Assembly: GCF_004912135.1 (NCBI RefSeq)
Contig: NZ_STGU01000006.1
Span: forward strand, 124,001 to 188,000
DNA from: Rhizobium rosettiformans W3
GTDB lineage: Bacteria > Pseudomonadota > Alphaproteobacteria > Rhizobiales > Rhizobiaceae
Direction of reading: 5' to 3'
DNA: 64,000 nucleotides
Part shown: piece after piece, positions 8,887 through 18,184 of the stretch
How positions within the stretch are numbered: the stretch's first letter is position 1
How the letters are laid out: every line of letters begins with the position of its first letter
The notes under the pieces: generated by a model
The model's input: only the letters and a program-made list of their open reading frames with translations
Told to the model about the DNA's origin: nothing
Databases searched by the model: none
Made by a program: the position numbers and the translations under genes

Positions 8887-11708
8887 TGTTTGGTATTCCG
8901 CTGGCCTTCGGCGCTCCCGCGATCCTCGGTGCACTCCTCGCTCTGCCGCTGATCTGGTGGCTGCTGAAGCTCACCCCGCCGCGCCCAAAGGCCGAAGTCT
9001 TCCCGCCGCTGAAAATCCTGGCCGGCGTGTTGAAGCGTGAGGAAACGCCTTCGAAAAGCCCCTGGTGGCTCACCCTTCTGCGCATGCTGATGGCCGCGAT
9101 CGTCATCTTCGCGCTCGCCGACCCCGTGATGAACCCGCGCAACGCCACCCTCTCCGGCGATGGTCCACTGCTGCTCGTCGTCGACAACGGCTGGGCAACC
9201 GTCGGCGACTGGGACCGCCGCGTCGAGACCGCGACCGCCCTCATCGGCGATGCCGCCGACCGCAGCCTGCCTGTCTCGATCGTCTTCACCGCCGATCCGA
9301 CCCATGACGCGATCCCTGGCACGCCAGCGGTTGCGCTGGAAAAGCTTGCCGCCGCCACACCGCGGCCCCTGCGTCCGGATCGTGCAAGAACCATCGAGGC
9401 CCTCCGCACCACGTTCTCCGCCCAGACACCGGGGACGCTCGCCTATGTCTCCGATGGCATCGCCCGCGACGCAGACGACCCCTTCCTCTCCGATCTCGCC
9501 AGCCTGTCGCCCGCCGAATTCCGCATCGTTGAAGGGGATGGCGCAGCGAGTGTGGCGATTACCGGTGCTAACAACGGCTCGGATGCGCTGACCGTCACCC
9601 TCTCGCGTCTCAATGCCTCCGAACCCCGCAGCCTGATCGTTGACGCCCAGGATCGCCAGGGCCGTGTCATCGCCTCCGGCCAAGTGGATTTTGCCGCCGG
9701 CAGCACGGAAGCCTCGGGCGAGATCGCGGCGCCCTTCGAGCTGCGCAACGATTTCGCCCGCCTCTCGGTTGCCGGCATCGCCTCGGCTGGCGCAACCCAT
9801 CTGCTCGACGATGGCTTCCGCCGCCGCAAGGTCGCCCTGATCTCCGGCGACAGCGGCGACGGCTTCCAGCCGCTGCTTTCGCCGCTCTATTACATCGAAC
9901 GCGCGCTCGGCCCCTATGCCGATGTGGTCAAGCCCGGCCAAACGGATCTCGCGGTCGCCATCCCCGAGATCCTCAACCAGAACCCGTCTGCGCTGGTCTT
10001 GGCCGATGTCGGGCGTCTGCCAGCCGACGTCTATGATCCGCTACAGGCCTGGATCAACCGCGGCGGCACGCTGATCCGTTTTGCCGGCCCGCGTCTCGCG
10101 GCTGCCCCGGCCGATGATCCGCTGGTCCCAGTCATCCTGCGCCAGGGCGAACGTGCACTCGGCGGCGCTCTCTCGTGGGCCGAGCCGCAGCCGCTCGCCG
10201 ACTTCCCGACCTTCGGGCCCTTTGCCGGCATGCCACGCCCCGAAGGCATTCTCGTCAAGCGCCAGGTTCTCGCAGAACCGACACCAGATCTCGCCGCCCG
10301 CACCTGGGCAAGCCTTGCCGACGGCACGCCGCTGGTCACCGTCGAGGAGACCGGCGCCGGCCGCATCGTGCTTTTCCATGTCAGCGCCGAGGCCACCTGG
10401 TCGGATCTTCCGATCTCCGGCACCTTTGTCGAAATGCTCCGCCGCATCGTGCAACTCACCCGCGTCGGTGCAGCCGAAGCCCAGGCTGGCCAGGCGACGG
10501 CACCGTCGCTGCCGCCCTTCCGCCTGCTGACCGAGCGTGGCGCCCTCACGGCCGAAGCCGGCGCGGCCAAGCCGCTATCCCTCGGGCCCGATCGTCCTGA
10601 GGCAGCCACCTTCGACAATCCGCCCGGCCTCTATGGCACGGAAGACGGTTTCACGGCGCTGAACCTCTTGCCCGCGGATGCCACGCTGCGTCCACTGCCC
10701 TCGCCGGCCGGCCTCACCGTCACCCGGGACCCGATGGCCGGTACCGCCGCCACGCCGCTGAAGCCCGGCCTGCTGACCCTCGCCTTCCTGCTTCTGGTGA
10801 TCGACAGCCTCATCGTGCTCTTCATGGGCGGCGCCTTCTCCCGCATGCCGAAGCGCGCACCGGCTGCGGCCGCATCCATCCTGACGCTCGCCGTCGCGCT
10901 CGCGGCTGTTGCCCCATCTGGCCAGGCGCTCGCCCAGTCGAGCGATGCCAAGCCCGGCGACGAACAGATCCTAGAGCGCCTCGACAACACCCATCTTGCC
11001 TATGTCATCACGGGCGAAGCCGAGGTCGATCGTCTGTCCGAACAGGGGCTCGCCGGCCTTACCGATTTCCTCACCTACCGGACGACGCTTGAACCCGCGC
11101 CGCCGGTTGGTGTCGACATCTCCAAGGACGAGCTTTCCTTCTACCCGATCATCTTCTGGCCGATCTCGGCCACCGCGCCCATGCCATCGGCCTCCGCCAT
11201 CAGCCGCATCGACGCCTATATGCGCGCCGGCGGCACGGTGCTATTCGATACGCGCGACCAGGGCTCGATGCTCGGGACGGATACGGGAACCTCGCCGAAC
11301 GGCGAACGTCTGCAGGCAATCCTCGCCAATATCGACATCCCGCCGCTCGAACCCGTCCCTTCCGATCACGTGCTGACCCGGGCCTTCTATCTGCTTCAAG
11401 GTTTTCCCGGCCGCTACAGCGGAAGCCCCCTCTGGGTCGAATCCCGCCAAGAGGCCCAGTCGAGCAACAGTGCGGTCGCTTCATCCGGCGATGGCGTTAC
11501 CCCGATCATGATCACCGGTAACGACTTGATGGGCGCCTGGGCGATTGATGCCAACGGTGCAAGCGTACTGCCCGTCGTGCCCGCCGACGAGATGCAGCGC
11601 GAAATGTCCTTCCGCTCCGGCGTCAACATCATGATGTATATGCTGACCGGCAACTACAAGGCGGATCAGGTCCACGTGCCGGCTTTGCTCGAACGACTGG
11701 GGCAATGA
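8886..11708 (+). CDS. Large membrane protein with BatA-type N-terminus and DUF4159 C-terminus
   Basis: The 940 residues begin with two closely spaced membrane segments around an aerotolerance-regulator (BatA-like) N-terminus: LGALLALPLIWWLLKLTPP, then a second helix near residue 65-80. A long region with VWA-like sequence (LLLVVDNGWATVGDWD) follows. Further membrane segments lie near residues 630-650 and 660-680. The last about 240 residues, starting YVITGEAEVDRLSEQGL, form a DUF4159 domain with an Rossmann-like GGTVLFDTRDQGS segment. An AGGAG site lies within the end of the DUF58 gene. It probably forms an envelope complex with its neighbours; substrate unknown. Confidence 0.88.
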   Translation: MFGIPLAFGAPAILGALLALPLIWWLLKLTPPRPKAEVFPPLKILAGVLKREETPSKSPWWLTLLRMLMAAIVIFALADPVMNPRNATLSGDGPLLLVVDNGWATVGDWDRRVETATALIGDAADRSLPVSIVFTADPTHDAIPGTPAVALEKLAAATPRPLRPDRARTIEALRTTFSAQTPGTLAYVSDGIARDADDPFLSDLASLSPAEFRIVEGDGAASVAITGANNGSDALTVTLSRLNASEPRSLIVDAQDRQGRVIASGQVDFAAGSTEASGEIAAPFELRNDFARLSVAGIASAGATHLLDDGFRRRKVALISGDSGDGFQPLLSPLYYIERALGPYADVVKPGQTDLAVAIPEILNQNPSALVLADVGRLPADVYDPLQAWINRGGTLIRFAGPRLAAAPADDPLVPVILRQGERALGGALSWAEPQPLADFPTFGPFAGMPRPEGILVKRQVLAEPTPDLAARTWASLADGTPLVTVEETGAGRIVLFHVSAEATWSDLPISGTFVEMLRRIVQLTRVGAAEAQAGQATAPSLPPFRLLTERGALTAEAGAAKPLSLGPDRPEAATFDNPPGLYGTEDGFTALNLLPADATLRPLPSPAGLTVTRDPMAGTAATPLKPGLLTLAFLLLVIDSLIVLFMGGAFSRMPKRAPAAAASILTLAVALAAVAPSGQALAQSSDAKPGDEQILERLDNTHLAYVITGEAEVDRLSEQGLAGLTDFLTYRTTLEPAPPVGVDISKDELSFYPIIFWPISATAPMPSASAISRIDAYMRAGGTVLFDTRDQGSMLGTDTGTSPNGERLQAILANIDIPPLEPVPSDHVLTRAFYLLQGFPGRYSGSPLWVESRQEAQSSNSAVASSGDGVTPIMITGNDLMGAWAIDANGASVLPVVPADEMQREMSFRSGVNIMMYMLTGNYKADQVHVPALLERLGQ

Positions 11709-11712
11709 GACC

Positions 11713-13782
11713 ATGACGCTCGAATTCGCCCCCTTCATTCCCTGGATCGCGATCGGACTGCTGGCCGTGCTGGCCGTCGTCCTCTCCGTCCTCGGCTTCC
11801 TGCGCGGCGTACGCGGCACGGCCATCCGTCTCGCCGCCTCCATCGCCGTGCTGGCGGCGCTGGCCAACCCGCTGCTGCTGCAGGAAGAGCGCGATCCGCT
11901 GACCACCGTCGTGCCCGTGATCGTCGACCGCAGCCAGAGCCAGCAGATTGCCGGTCGCGCTGACGAAACCGATCAGGCGCTGCAGGGAATCCGCGACCGC
12001 CTCGGCCGTTTCGCCAATATCGAGCCGCGCATTGTCGAAGTGACCGACCCCGGCGACAGCGACGCCCCCTCGACCAAACTGTTCGAAGCCCTGGCCGCGG
12101 CAACGACCGACGTGCCCCCGGCCCGCGTCGGCGGTGCGATCTTTGTCACCGACGGCCAGGTGCATGACATTCCGGCTGAGAACCAGCCGCTCCCCTTCGA
12201 CGCCCCGGTGCATTCTCTGATCACCGGCAAGGCGGACGAGTTCGACCGCCGCATCGAGATCTTGCGCGCCCCGCGTTTCGGCATTGTTGACGAGGAACAG
12301 GAGCTGACCTTCCGCGTCTTCGACGACGGCGAGGCCTCCAACCAGCCGGCCGATGTCTCGGTGAAGATGAACGGCGAAGATCTCGGCATCGTCCCCGCCG
12401 TGCCCGGCGCCGAGACGTCCTTTGCATTCCGCGTTCCCCGTGGCGGCAACAATGTGCTCGAATTTTCCGTCGCCGCCACACCGGGTGAAGTGACCGATGT
12501 CAACAACCGCGCCATCCACCTGATCGAGGGCATCCGCCAGAACCTGCGCGTGCTGCTCGTCTCGGGCGAGCCGCATGCCGGCGAACGCGCCTGGCGCAAC
12601 CTCTTGAAATCGGACGCCTCTGTCGACCTCGTGCATTTCACCATCCTGCGCCCGCCGGAAAAACAGGACGGCACGCCGATCAACGAACTGTCGCTGATCG
12701 CCTTCCCCACCCGCGAGTTGTTCGTCGAGAAGATCAATGATTTCGATCTGATCATCTTCGACCGCTACCAGCATCGCGGCGTGCTGCCGATCCTCTACTA
12801 CGACTACATCGCCGAATATGTGAGAAACGGCGGCGCGCTGCTGATTGCCGCCGGCCCCGAACATGCCGGCCAGGATTCGATCGCGCTCACCCCGCTCTCT
12901 TCCGTGCTTCCGGCAACGCCGACCGGCGACGTGCACCAGGCCGGCTTCTATCCGCGCCTCTCGGACCAGGGCAAACGCCATCCCGTCACCCGTGGCCTCG
13001 ATGGCTCGGCCGTCGAACCGCCGCAATGGGGTCGCTGGTTCCGCAGCGTCGATGTCGGCCGTACCGACGGCGAGACGGTCATGACCGGCGACGGCGACCG
13101 CCCGCTGCTCGTCTTGAACCGCGCCAATGAAGGCCGCGTCGCCATGCTGCTCTCCGACCAGGGCTGGCTCTGGGCGCGCGGTTTCGAAGGCGGCGGCCCG
13201 CATGTCTCGCTCTATCGCCGCATCGCCCACTGGCTGATGAAGGAGCCCGAACTCGAGGAAGAGGCGCTGAAGGCCCGCGCCACCGGCCGTACGCTGGAAG
13301 TCACCCGACAGACCATCGGCGACGCCCCTGGCCCCGCAACGATCACCACGCCCTCGGGCGAAACGATTGCGCTGAACCTCAACGAGATCCAGCCCGGCCT
13401 CTATCGCGGCGAACGCCGCATGACGGAAACCGGCCTCTTCACCGTGACCAATGGCGACTTCTCGACCCTCGTCCATGTCGGCGCGGTCGACGCCCCGGAA
13501 TTCCGCGCGATGATCTCGACGACAGACACGCTGTCGCCGATCAGCGAGGAAACCCGCGGCCTAACCACCCGTCTCGACGATGGCGACGCCTCCGTCCGCA
13601 TCCCCGACATCCTCCCGGTGCGCGGCGAAGTCCGCGTTGCCGACGATCGCCGGATGCTGATTAAGCTGACCGACGAAACCGTGCTCAAGGGCGTCAATAC
13701 GCTGCCGCTGTTTGCAGGATTTGCCGGCTTGGGGATCTTGCTGCTGGCCGTCTCGGCCATGTGGTGGCGCGAGGGACGCTGA
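11713..13782 (+). CDS. Large membrane protein of the MoxR operon (glutamine-amidotransferase-like fold)
   Basis: The 689-residue protein starts four bases after the preceding stop. Two membrane helices near the N-terminus (PWIAIGLLAVLAVVLSVLGF and IRLAASIAVLAALANPLLL) and one at the C-terminus (FAGFAGLGILLLAVSAMWW) flank a large, presumably periplasmic region. That region contains a VWA-like start (VVPVIVDRSQSQ) and a class I amidotransferase-like segment (VRNGGALLIAAGPEH). Catalytic residues of an amidotransferase are not evident, so I infer a structural rather than enzymatic role. It ends the operon. Confidence 0.85.
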   Translation: MTLEFAPFIPWIAIGLLAVLAVVLSVLGFLRGVRGTAIRLAASIAVLAALANPLLLQEERDPLTTVVPVIVDRSQSQQIAGRADETDQALQGIRDRLGRFANIEPRIVEVTDPGDSDAPSTKLFEALAAATTDVPPARVGGAIFVTDGQVHDIPAENQPLPFDAPVHSLITGKADEFDRRIEILRAPRFGIVDEEQELTFRVFDDGEASNQPADVSVKMNGEDLGIVPAVPGAETSFAFRVPRGGNNVLEFSVAATPGEVTDVNNRAIHLIEGIRQNLRVLLVSGEPHAGERAWRNLLKSDASVDLVHFTILRPPEKQDGTPINELSLIAFPTRELFVEKINDFDLIIFDRYQHRGVLPILYYDYIAEYVRNGGALLIAAGPEHAGQDSIALTPLSSVLPATPTGDVHQAGFYPRLSDQGKRHPVTRGLDGSAVEPPQWGRWFRSVDVGRTDGETVMTGDGDRPLLVLNRANEGRVAMLLSDQGWLWARGFEGGGPHVSLYRRIAHWLMKEPELEEEALKARATGRTLEVTRQTIGDAPGPATITTPSGETIALNLNEIQPGLYRGERRMTETGLFTVTNGDFSTLVHVGAVDAPEFRAMISTTDTLSPISEETRGLTTRLDDGDASVRIPDILPVRGEVRVADDRRMLIKLTDETVLKGVNTLPLFAGFAGLGILLLAVSAMWWREGR

Positions 13783-13829
13783 AGCCACGCCGTCGCCTTC
13801 GCCATTGCACCGATCAGCAGACCGGTTGC

Positions 13830-14327
13830 TCAATAGTGACGGTAAACCAGATCGCCCGGTGACGGCCGCTCGGCCTTCGGGTCCAGCTCGGCGCCGAGCC
13901 GCAAGGCAAGCCCCGCCGATCGCGCGTTGGCGGGATCGACATAGCTGACAAGGCTCGGCAACTGCCGAACCTCTTTCGCCCAGCTGAGCATCGCTTCCGC
14001 AGCCTCACGGGCATAGCCTCTGCCCTCGAATTCCGGATACACGAACCATCCCAGTTCGAACTCGGGAAACAGCGGTCCAGCATTGATCCCCACCTGCCCC
14101 ACGCAGGCACCGGTCACGGTCTCGTCGATCATCAGAGCGCTGCAGCCGAACAGGTCCCACTGCGCATGGTCGCTGCAGAACATGCCCCAGGCAGCGGCAT
14201 CGGAAAATGGACCACCCATGTACTGGGCGCGCTCCGAACCCATCAGCCAGCGATAGGCGGCCCAGTCCTCGGAGCGCATGGGACGCAGGGTGAGACGTGC
14301 GGTGGTCAGGGTTGGAACGGAAAACAT
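13830..14327 (-). CDS. GNAT-family acetyltransferase (RimJ/RimL type)
   Basis: The 165-residue protein follows the RimJ/RimL pattern: TLTTARLTLRPMRSEDWAAY at the N-terminus, acetyl-CoA-binding segment YPEFEGRGYAREAAEAML, and a C-terminal VDPANARSAGLALRLGA motif. It probably acetylates an N-terminal amine or small molecule; the substrate cannot be read. ATG 14327 (MFSVPTLTT) is chosen over an upstream start because AGGA precedes it and the family begins this way. It converges on the MoxR operon with only 47 bases between the genes. Confidence 0.88.
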   Translation of the reverse strand: MFSVPTLTTARLTLRPMRSEDWAAYRWLMGSERAQYMGGPFSDAAAWGMFCSDHAQWDLFGCSALMIDETVTGACVGQVGINAGPLFPEFELGWFVYPEFEGRGYAREAAEAMLSWAKEVRQLPSLVSYVDPANARSAGLALRLGAELDPKAERPSPGDLVYRHY

Positions 14328-14412
14328 GTTTGTCCTGAGGCGATGGTCTCCAGCGTCTCTCTTTAACAATGAAACCGTAGCACTAGCCAGCCTCTCCGTA
14401 ACAGCGAGCCAC

Positions 14413-14943
14413 TCACCCCATCAGCGCCTTCGCCTTTTCCTTCGCCAGCCCGCGAGAGGCCGACACCCCCTTCGGGAAGCCGCTCCTGTCGCCGAAGTCC
14501 TTGACCTCGCCGCGGCGCATGTGTCGGCCGGTGGCAGCACCCGCGGCGATGAAGTCGAGCAGCGTCACACCCGCCACCATGAAAAGCGCGATCGCCACAT
14601 TGTCCTGCTTCGGATTGTCGGGATGCATGGCCGATCCCAGCGCGACGATGTCGAGGCCGTCGCCGGCGATGCGGCTGGCAAGCCCCACCTCCTTGTCGAC
14701 CGAAAGCGTCATCATGCCCGAGCCGATCTCGCGAAGCCCATAGGATCGGACCATGACTTCCTGCCCCTCCATGCCGAGCGCGCGGGTGATGCGGTGCGCG
14801 CCGAACAGTTCGACGAGGCCGAGCCCGATGCTGAACCAGCCGAGATTGCGGGCAAGCCGGTCCGAAGAGGAAAAGGAGCTCGGCCCCTTCTCGAGAACCT
14901 TCGGATCACTCTTGGAACGTTTGAGTGTGCTGAGCAAATTCAT
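14413..14943 (-). CDS. Conserved hypothetical membrane protein, 176 residues
   Basis: The protein has a polar N-terminus and then hydrophobic segments near residues 33-48 (LGWFSIGLGLVELFGA) and 116-135 (VAIALFMVAGVTLLDFIAAGA). Between them lies a conserved-looking RSYGLREIGSGMMTLSVDKEVGLASRIAGDGLDI stretch, quoted here in its two halves RSYGLREIGSGMMTL and GLASRIAGDGLD. I do not recognise a named family. It lies 14 bases downstream of the zinc alcohol dehydrogenase gene on the same strand and is very likely co-transcribed with it. Confidence 0.7.
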   Translation of the reverse strand: MNLLSTLKRSKSDPKVLEKGPSSFSSSDRLARNLGWFSIGLGLVELFGAHRITRALGMEGQEVMVRSYGLREIGSGMMTLSVDKEVGLASRIAGDGLDIVALGSAMHPDNPKQDNVAIALFMVAGVTLLDFIAAGAATGRHMRRGEVKDFGDRSGFPKGVSASRGLAKEKAKALMG

Positions 14944-14957
14944 GGCGATACCTCCGG

Positions 14958-16133
14958 TTACGGCTTCAGGACGACTTTGATGCAGCTGTCCTGCTTGTCG
15001 CGGAACACCTTGTACATCTCGGGCCCCTCTTCGAGGCCGACGGTGTGGGTGATGACGAAGGACGGGTCGATCTGCCCCTCCTCGATCCGGCGCACCAGAT
15101 CGTCCGTCCAGCGCTTCACATGCGTCTGCCCCATGCGGAAGGTCAGCCCCTTGTTCATCGCCATGCCCATCGGCACCTTGTCGATGAGGCCGCTATAGAC
15201 GCCCGGAATGGAGATGATGCCGCCCGGCCGGCAGACGTAGATCATTTCACGCAGCACATGCGGCCGATCGTTTTCCATCAGCATCATCTGCTTGGCGCGG
15301 TCCATCAGCGTGTCGGGATGGCTCATCGAGACATGGCTTTCCATGCCGACGGCATCGATACACTTCTCCGGCCCCTTGCCCTTGGTCAGTTCATCGAGCC
15401 GCTCGATGACGCTCTCTTCCTTGAAGTTGATGGTAATTGCGCCGCCGGCCTCGGCCATGGAGAGACGCTCGGGAAGGTAATCGATCGCTACGACCTGCGC
15501 CGCACCGAGCAGCACGGCACTGCGGATCGCCATCTGCCCGACGGGACCACAGCCCCAGACGACGACGGTGTCGCTCGGCTCGATCTCGCATTGGACTGCC
15601 GCCTGCCAGCCGGTCGGCAGGATATCGCTCAAGAACAGCGCCTGCTCGTCGCTCATACTGTCGGGCACCTTGATATGCGTGCTGTCGGCATAGGGCACCC
15701 GCAGATACTCCGCCTGCCCGCCCGGATAGCCGCCCGTCAAATGGGTGTAGCCGAAGAGACCGCCGGTCGTATGACCGAAGACCTTCTCGGACAGTTCCTT
15801 CTTGCGGTTGGTCGTCTCGCAGACGGAGTAGTTGCCGCGGCGGCACTGCTCGCATTCACCGCAGGTGATCGTGAAGGGAATGACGACCCGGTCACCTTTC
15901 TTCAGTGTGCCGTTCAGACCGGAACCGGTCTCGACGACCTCGCCCATGGTTTCGTGGCCCATGATGTCGCCCGGCATCATCGCCGGCACGAAATTGTGGA
16001 AGAGATGCAGGTCCGAGCCGCAGATCGCGCAGCTCGTCACCTTGATGATCGCATCCCGTGGATCCTCGATCTCCGGATCCGATACCCGATCACATCGAAT
16101 ATCCTCCTTGCCGTGCCATACCAATGCGCGCAT
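14958..16133 (-). CDS. Zinc-dependent alcohol dehydrogenase (formaldehyde dehydrogenase-like MDR enzyme)
   Basis: This is a medium-chain dehydrogenase of 391 residues. The catalytic-zinc segment is CAICGSDLHLFH with GHETMGEV. The structural-zinc site has four Cys in CGECEQCRRGNYSVC. The NAD(P) site is VVVWGCGPVGQMAI. The length and the insert resembling glutathione-independent formaldehyde dehydrogenases suggest aldehyde or alcohol oxidation, but the substrate is not determined. ATG 16133 (MRALVWHG) follows GAGGAGA and replaces a 45-residue longer reading. It leads a two-gene unit with the membrane protein at 14413. Confidence 0.92.
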   Translation of the reverse strand: MRALVWHGKEDIRCDRVSDPEIEDPRDAIIKVTSCAICGSDLHLFHNFVPAMMPGDIMGHETMGEVVETGSGLNGTLKKGDRVVIPFTITCGECEQCRRGNYSVCETTNRKKELSEKVFGHTTGGLFGYTHLTGGYPGGQAEYLRVPYADSTHIKVPDSMSDEQALFLSDILPTGWQAAVQCEIEPSDTVVVWGCGPVGQMAIRSAVLLGAAQVVAIDYLPERLSMAEAGGAITINFKEESVIERLDELTKGKGPEKCIDAVGMESHVSMSHPDTLMDRAKQMMLMENDRPHVLREMIYVCRPGGIISIPGVYSGLIDKVPMGMAMNKGLTFRMGQTHVKRWTDDLVRRIEEGQIDPSFVITHTVGLEEGPEMYKVFRDKQDSCIKVVLKP

Positions 16134-16258
16134 CCGGGTCTCCTCGCTGTCTTCCCTGTTCAGGTTGATACCTGCCCAACAAGAACTGCGCCGAACGGTT
16201 CCGACAAAGTTTGAGAGCCACCCTCGACAGGGCCACGCCGAGCAGCGAAACTGCAGGC

Positions 16259-16678
16259 ATGACGACACCGCTCACCCTGACAGACACTGTTCCCGAAGCC
16301 GCCCGCGAGAAGATCCTCGCCGGCATCCGCGCGCACAACGACACCCTGCTCGGCCCGACAGACCGCAGGGAGCTCTTCATCCCGATCACGGCGGAGAACG
16401 GGAGCGTCGATGGTGGCCTGATCGGCTATACCGGTCGAGGTTGGCTATACGTGGAACTGCTTTTCGTCCCCGAACGTCTGCGCGGAGAGGGCATGGCCGG
16501 CAAACTTCTGGCGCTCGCCGAAGAGGAAGCGCGGGCGCGCGGCTGCATCGGTGCCAATATCGACACGATCAATCCGGTGGCACGTCGCGCTTACGAACGC
16601 GCCGGATACAGCGTCTTCGGCCGCATCGAGAATTTTGCGCAGGGCCACGATATCTGCTGGCTGCTCAAGCGGTTCTGA
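16259..16678 (+). CDS. GNAT-family acetyltransferase
   Basis: A 139-residue single-domain GNAT protein. The acetyl-CoA site is VPERLRGEGMAGKLLALAEE, followed by the NPVARRAYERAGYSVFGRI motif typical of the fold. The substrate is not predictable. ATG 16259 (MTTPLTLTD) with GCAGG upstream is preferred over an in-frame start at 16211. It is divergent from the alcohol dehydrogenase gene, with 125 bases between them. Confidence 0.88.
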   Translation: MTTPLTLTDTVPEAAREKILAGIRAHNDTLLGPTDRRELFIPITAENGSVDGGLIGYTGRGWLYVELLFVPERLRGEGMAGKLLALAEEEARARGCIGANIDTINPVARRAYERAGYSVFGRIENFAQGHDICWLLKRF

Positions 16679-16829
16679 AGTTTTTCTCGCGCAGCCTTGC
16701 ATTTCCGTTGCTCCGCCTCGCTGCAAAGCCAAATCGTCCAATCGCGGAACATCACGCCAGCGCAGTTGTTCCACTTGTGCGACCACGGCGGCCGACCGCC
16801 GGCCATCGACGCGAACAAGGGGCGATCAA

Positions 16830-17954
16830 ATGACACGACAGGACATGGCACCGCACCAGCGTGTGGAGCGGGAAAGAGGCTGGTCGAGACCTTCGATCTC
16901 GCTTGTGGTGCTGGCAGCGGCGTTGATCCTGTTCCTCGTCCTGCTGCCGGGAACCGTGCTGATGATCTTTGCCGGCATGCTGCTCGCGGTCTTCTTCCGC
17001 GCTGGCGGCGTCTGGCTCGCCCGTCACCTTTCGCTGCGCCCTGTCTGGGGTGTTGCTCTGTTTCTGCTGGCGATCCTGCTCGGCCTCGCGCTCGCCGGCA
17101 CCGCGGCCGCGCCGGCCATTTCGACGCAGTTCGATGAACTGTGGCGCCAGATCCCGGACGCGGCCGAGAGCCTCACCTCCCGCCTCGAGCAATACGCCTG
17201 GGGTCGAGAAATCCTCGATCGCATGGGGGAAGCCGACATCTGGTCGGGTGCCTTCGGCGGGGCGGCAACCCAGGCGCTCGGCTCCGCCTTCGGCTATCTC
17301 GGCAACACCGTGCTTCTGCTGTTCATCGCCCTTTACGGCGCCTTCGACCCGGGCACCTATCGCCGTGGCTTCATCAAGCTCTTCGCGCCCTCGCTGCGCC
17401 CCGAAGCAGGCGAAGTGCTGAACGAGAGTGTTGCGACGCTGCAGAGCTGGCTCTCCGCACAGCTGATCTCGATGTCGGTCGTCGGGATCCTCACCGGCCT
17501 GGGCCTCTGGCTCATCGGCATTCCGCTTGCTCTGGTGCTGGGACTGATCGCCGGCCTGCTCGCCTTCATCCCGAATGTCGGGCCGATCCTCGCCGCAATA
17601 CCCGGCCTCCTGCTCGCCGTTCCCGACGGCACGAACGCGGTGCTGATGGTGCTCGCCGTCTATCTCTCCGTGCAGACGCTGGAGAGTTACGTGGTCACAC
17701 CTCTTGTACAGAAGGAAAAGGTCTCGCTGCCGCCCGTCCTGGTCATCTCTTCGCAGCTGATCTTCGGAACGCTCTTCGGGCTGATCGGCCTTGCAATGGC
17801 AACCCCGCTCACGGCGCTCGGAATGCAGCTGATCTACCGCGTCTATGTCGGGGCATGGCTGGAACGGGAGCGTCCGTCGTCGGAAATCATCACGGAGGCT
17901 TCAGCGAATACGAAGCCGGAGACGAGCGGCAAGGCCGCCCGCCTAAGCTCCTAG
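16830..17954 (+). CDS. AI-2E/PerM family membrane transporter
   Basis: The 374-residue protein has about seven or eight membrane helices: two at the N-terminus (SLVVLAAALILFLVLLPGTV onward), a soluble loop around residues 95-140, and the conserved C-terminal block GLLAFIPNVGPILAAIPG with LESYVVTPLVQ, which mark the PerM/AI-2E family. Members export autoinducer-2 or act as permeases of unknown substrate. ATG 16830 has AAGGGG upstream; a longer reading from 16551 overlaps the previous gene and is rejected. Confidence 0.93.
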   Translation: MTRQDMAPHQRVERERGWSRPSISLVVLAAALILFLVLLPGTVLMIFAGMLLAVFFRAGGVWLARHLSLRPVWGVALFLLAILLGLALAGTAAAPAISTQFDELWRQIPDAAESLTSRLEQYAWGREILDRMGEADIWSGAFGGAATQALGSAFGYLGNTVLLLFIALYGAFDPGTYRRGFIKLFAPSLRPEAGEVLNESVATLQSWLSAQLISMSVVGILTGLGLWLIGIPLALVLGLIAGLLAFIPNVGPILAAIPGLLLAVPDGTNAVLMVLAVYLSVQTLESYVVTPLVQKEKVSLPPVLVISSQLIFGTLFGLIGLAMATPLTALGMQLIYRVYVGAWLERERPSSEIITEASANTKPETSGKAARLSS

Positions 17955-17964
17955 ACATCAGGTC

Positions 17965-18051
17965 TTAGAAAATCAGCATCAGGAACAGGATCACCACGAT
18001 CAGCCCGATGAGAAAGATGGCTCCGACTGTTCCACCGATGAACTTAAGCAT
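17965..18051 (-). CDS. 28-residue single-span membrane peptide
   Basis: A short reading frame, ATG 18051 to TAA 17965, encodes 28 residues: MLKFIGGTVGAIFLIGLIVV then ILFLMLIF. It is one uninterrupted hydrophobic helix after a Met-Leu-Lys start. A good ribosome-binding site (AGGAG) sits eight bases upstream. It lies in the spacer between two convergent genes, where a chance hydrophobic frame with a matched ribosome-binding site is unlikely. It ends ten bases from the stop of the AI-2E-type gene. Function unknown; small peptides of this type often stabilise or regulate membrane complexes. Confidence 0.6.
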   Translation of the reverse strand: MLKFIGGTVGAIFLIGLIVVILFLMLIF

Positions 18052-18184
18052 GTCAGCGTCTCCTCTCTGGTTCAGCGCATGATCGACCGACAAGTGGCCG
18101 ATATCTGCGGGGACAAGACAGGGGAACAGCTCAGTTCAGCCTTGGTTCCACTTGAGGCACCGGAACACCGGGAATGGTGGAGGA

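Noticed and set aside
11629-13476. 615-codon - strand open frame
   Set aside because: Antisense to the 689-residue membrane protein gene of the MoxR operon, without start signal or family motif.
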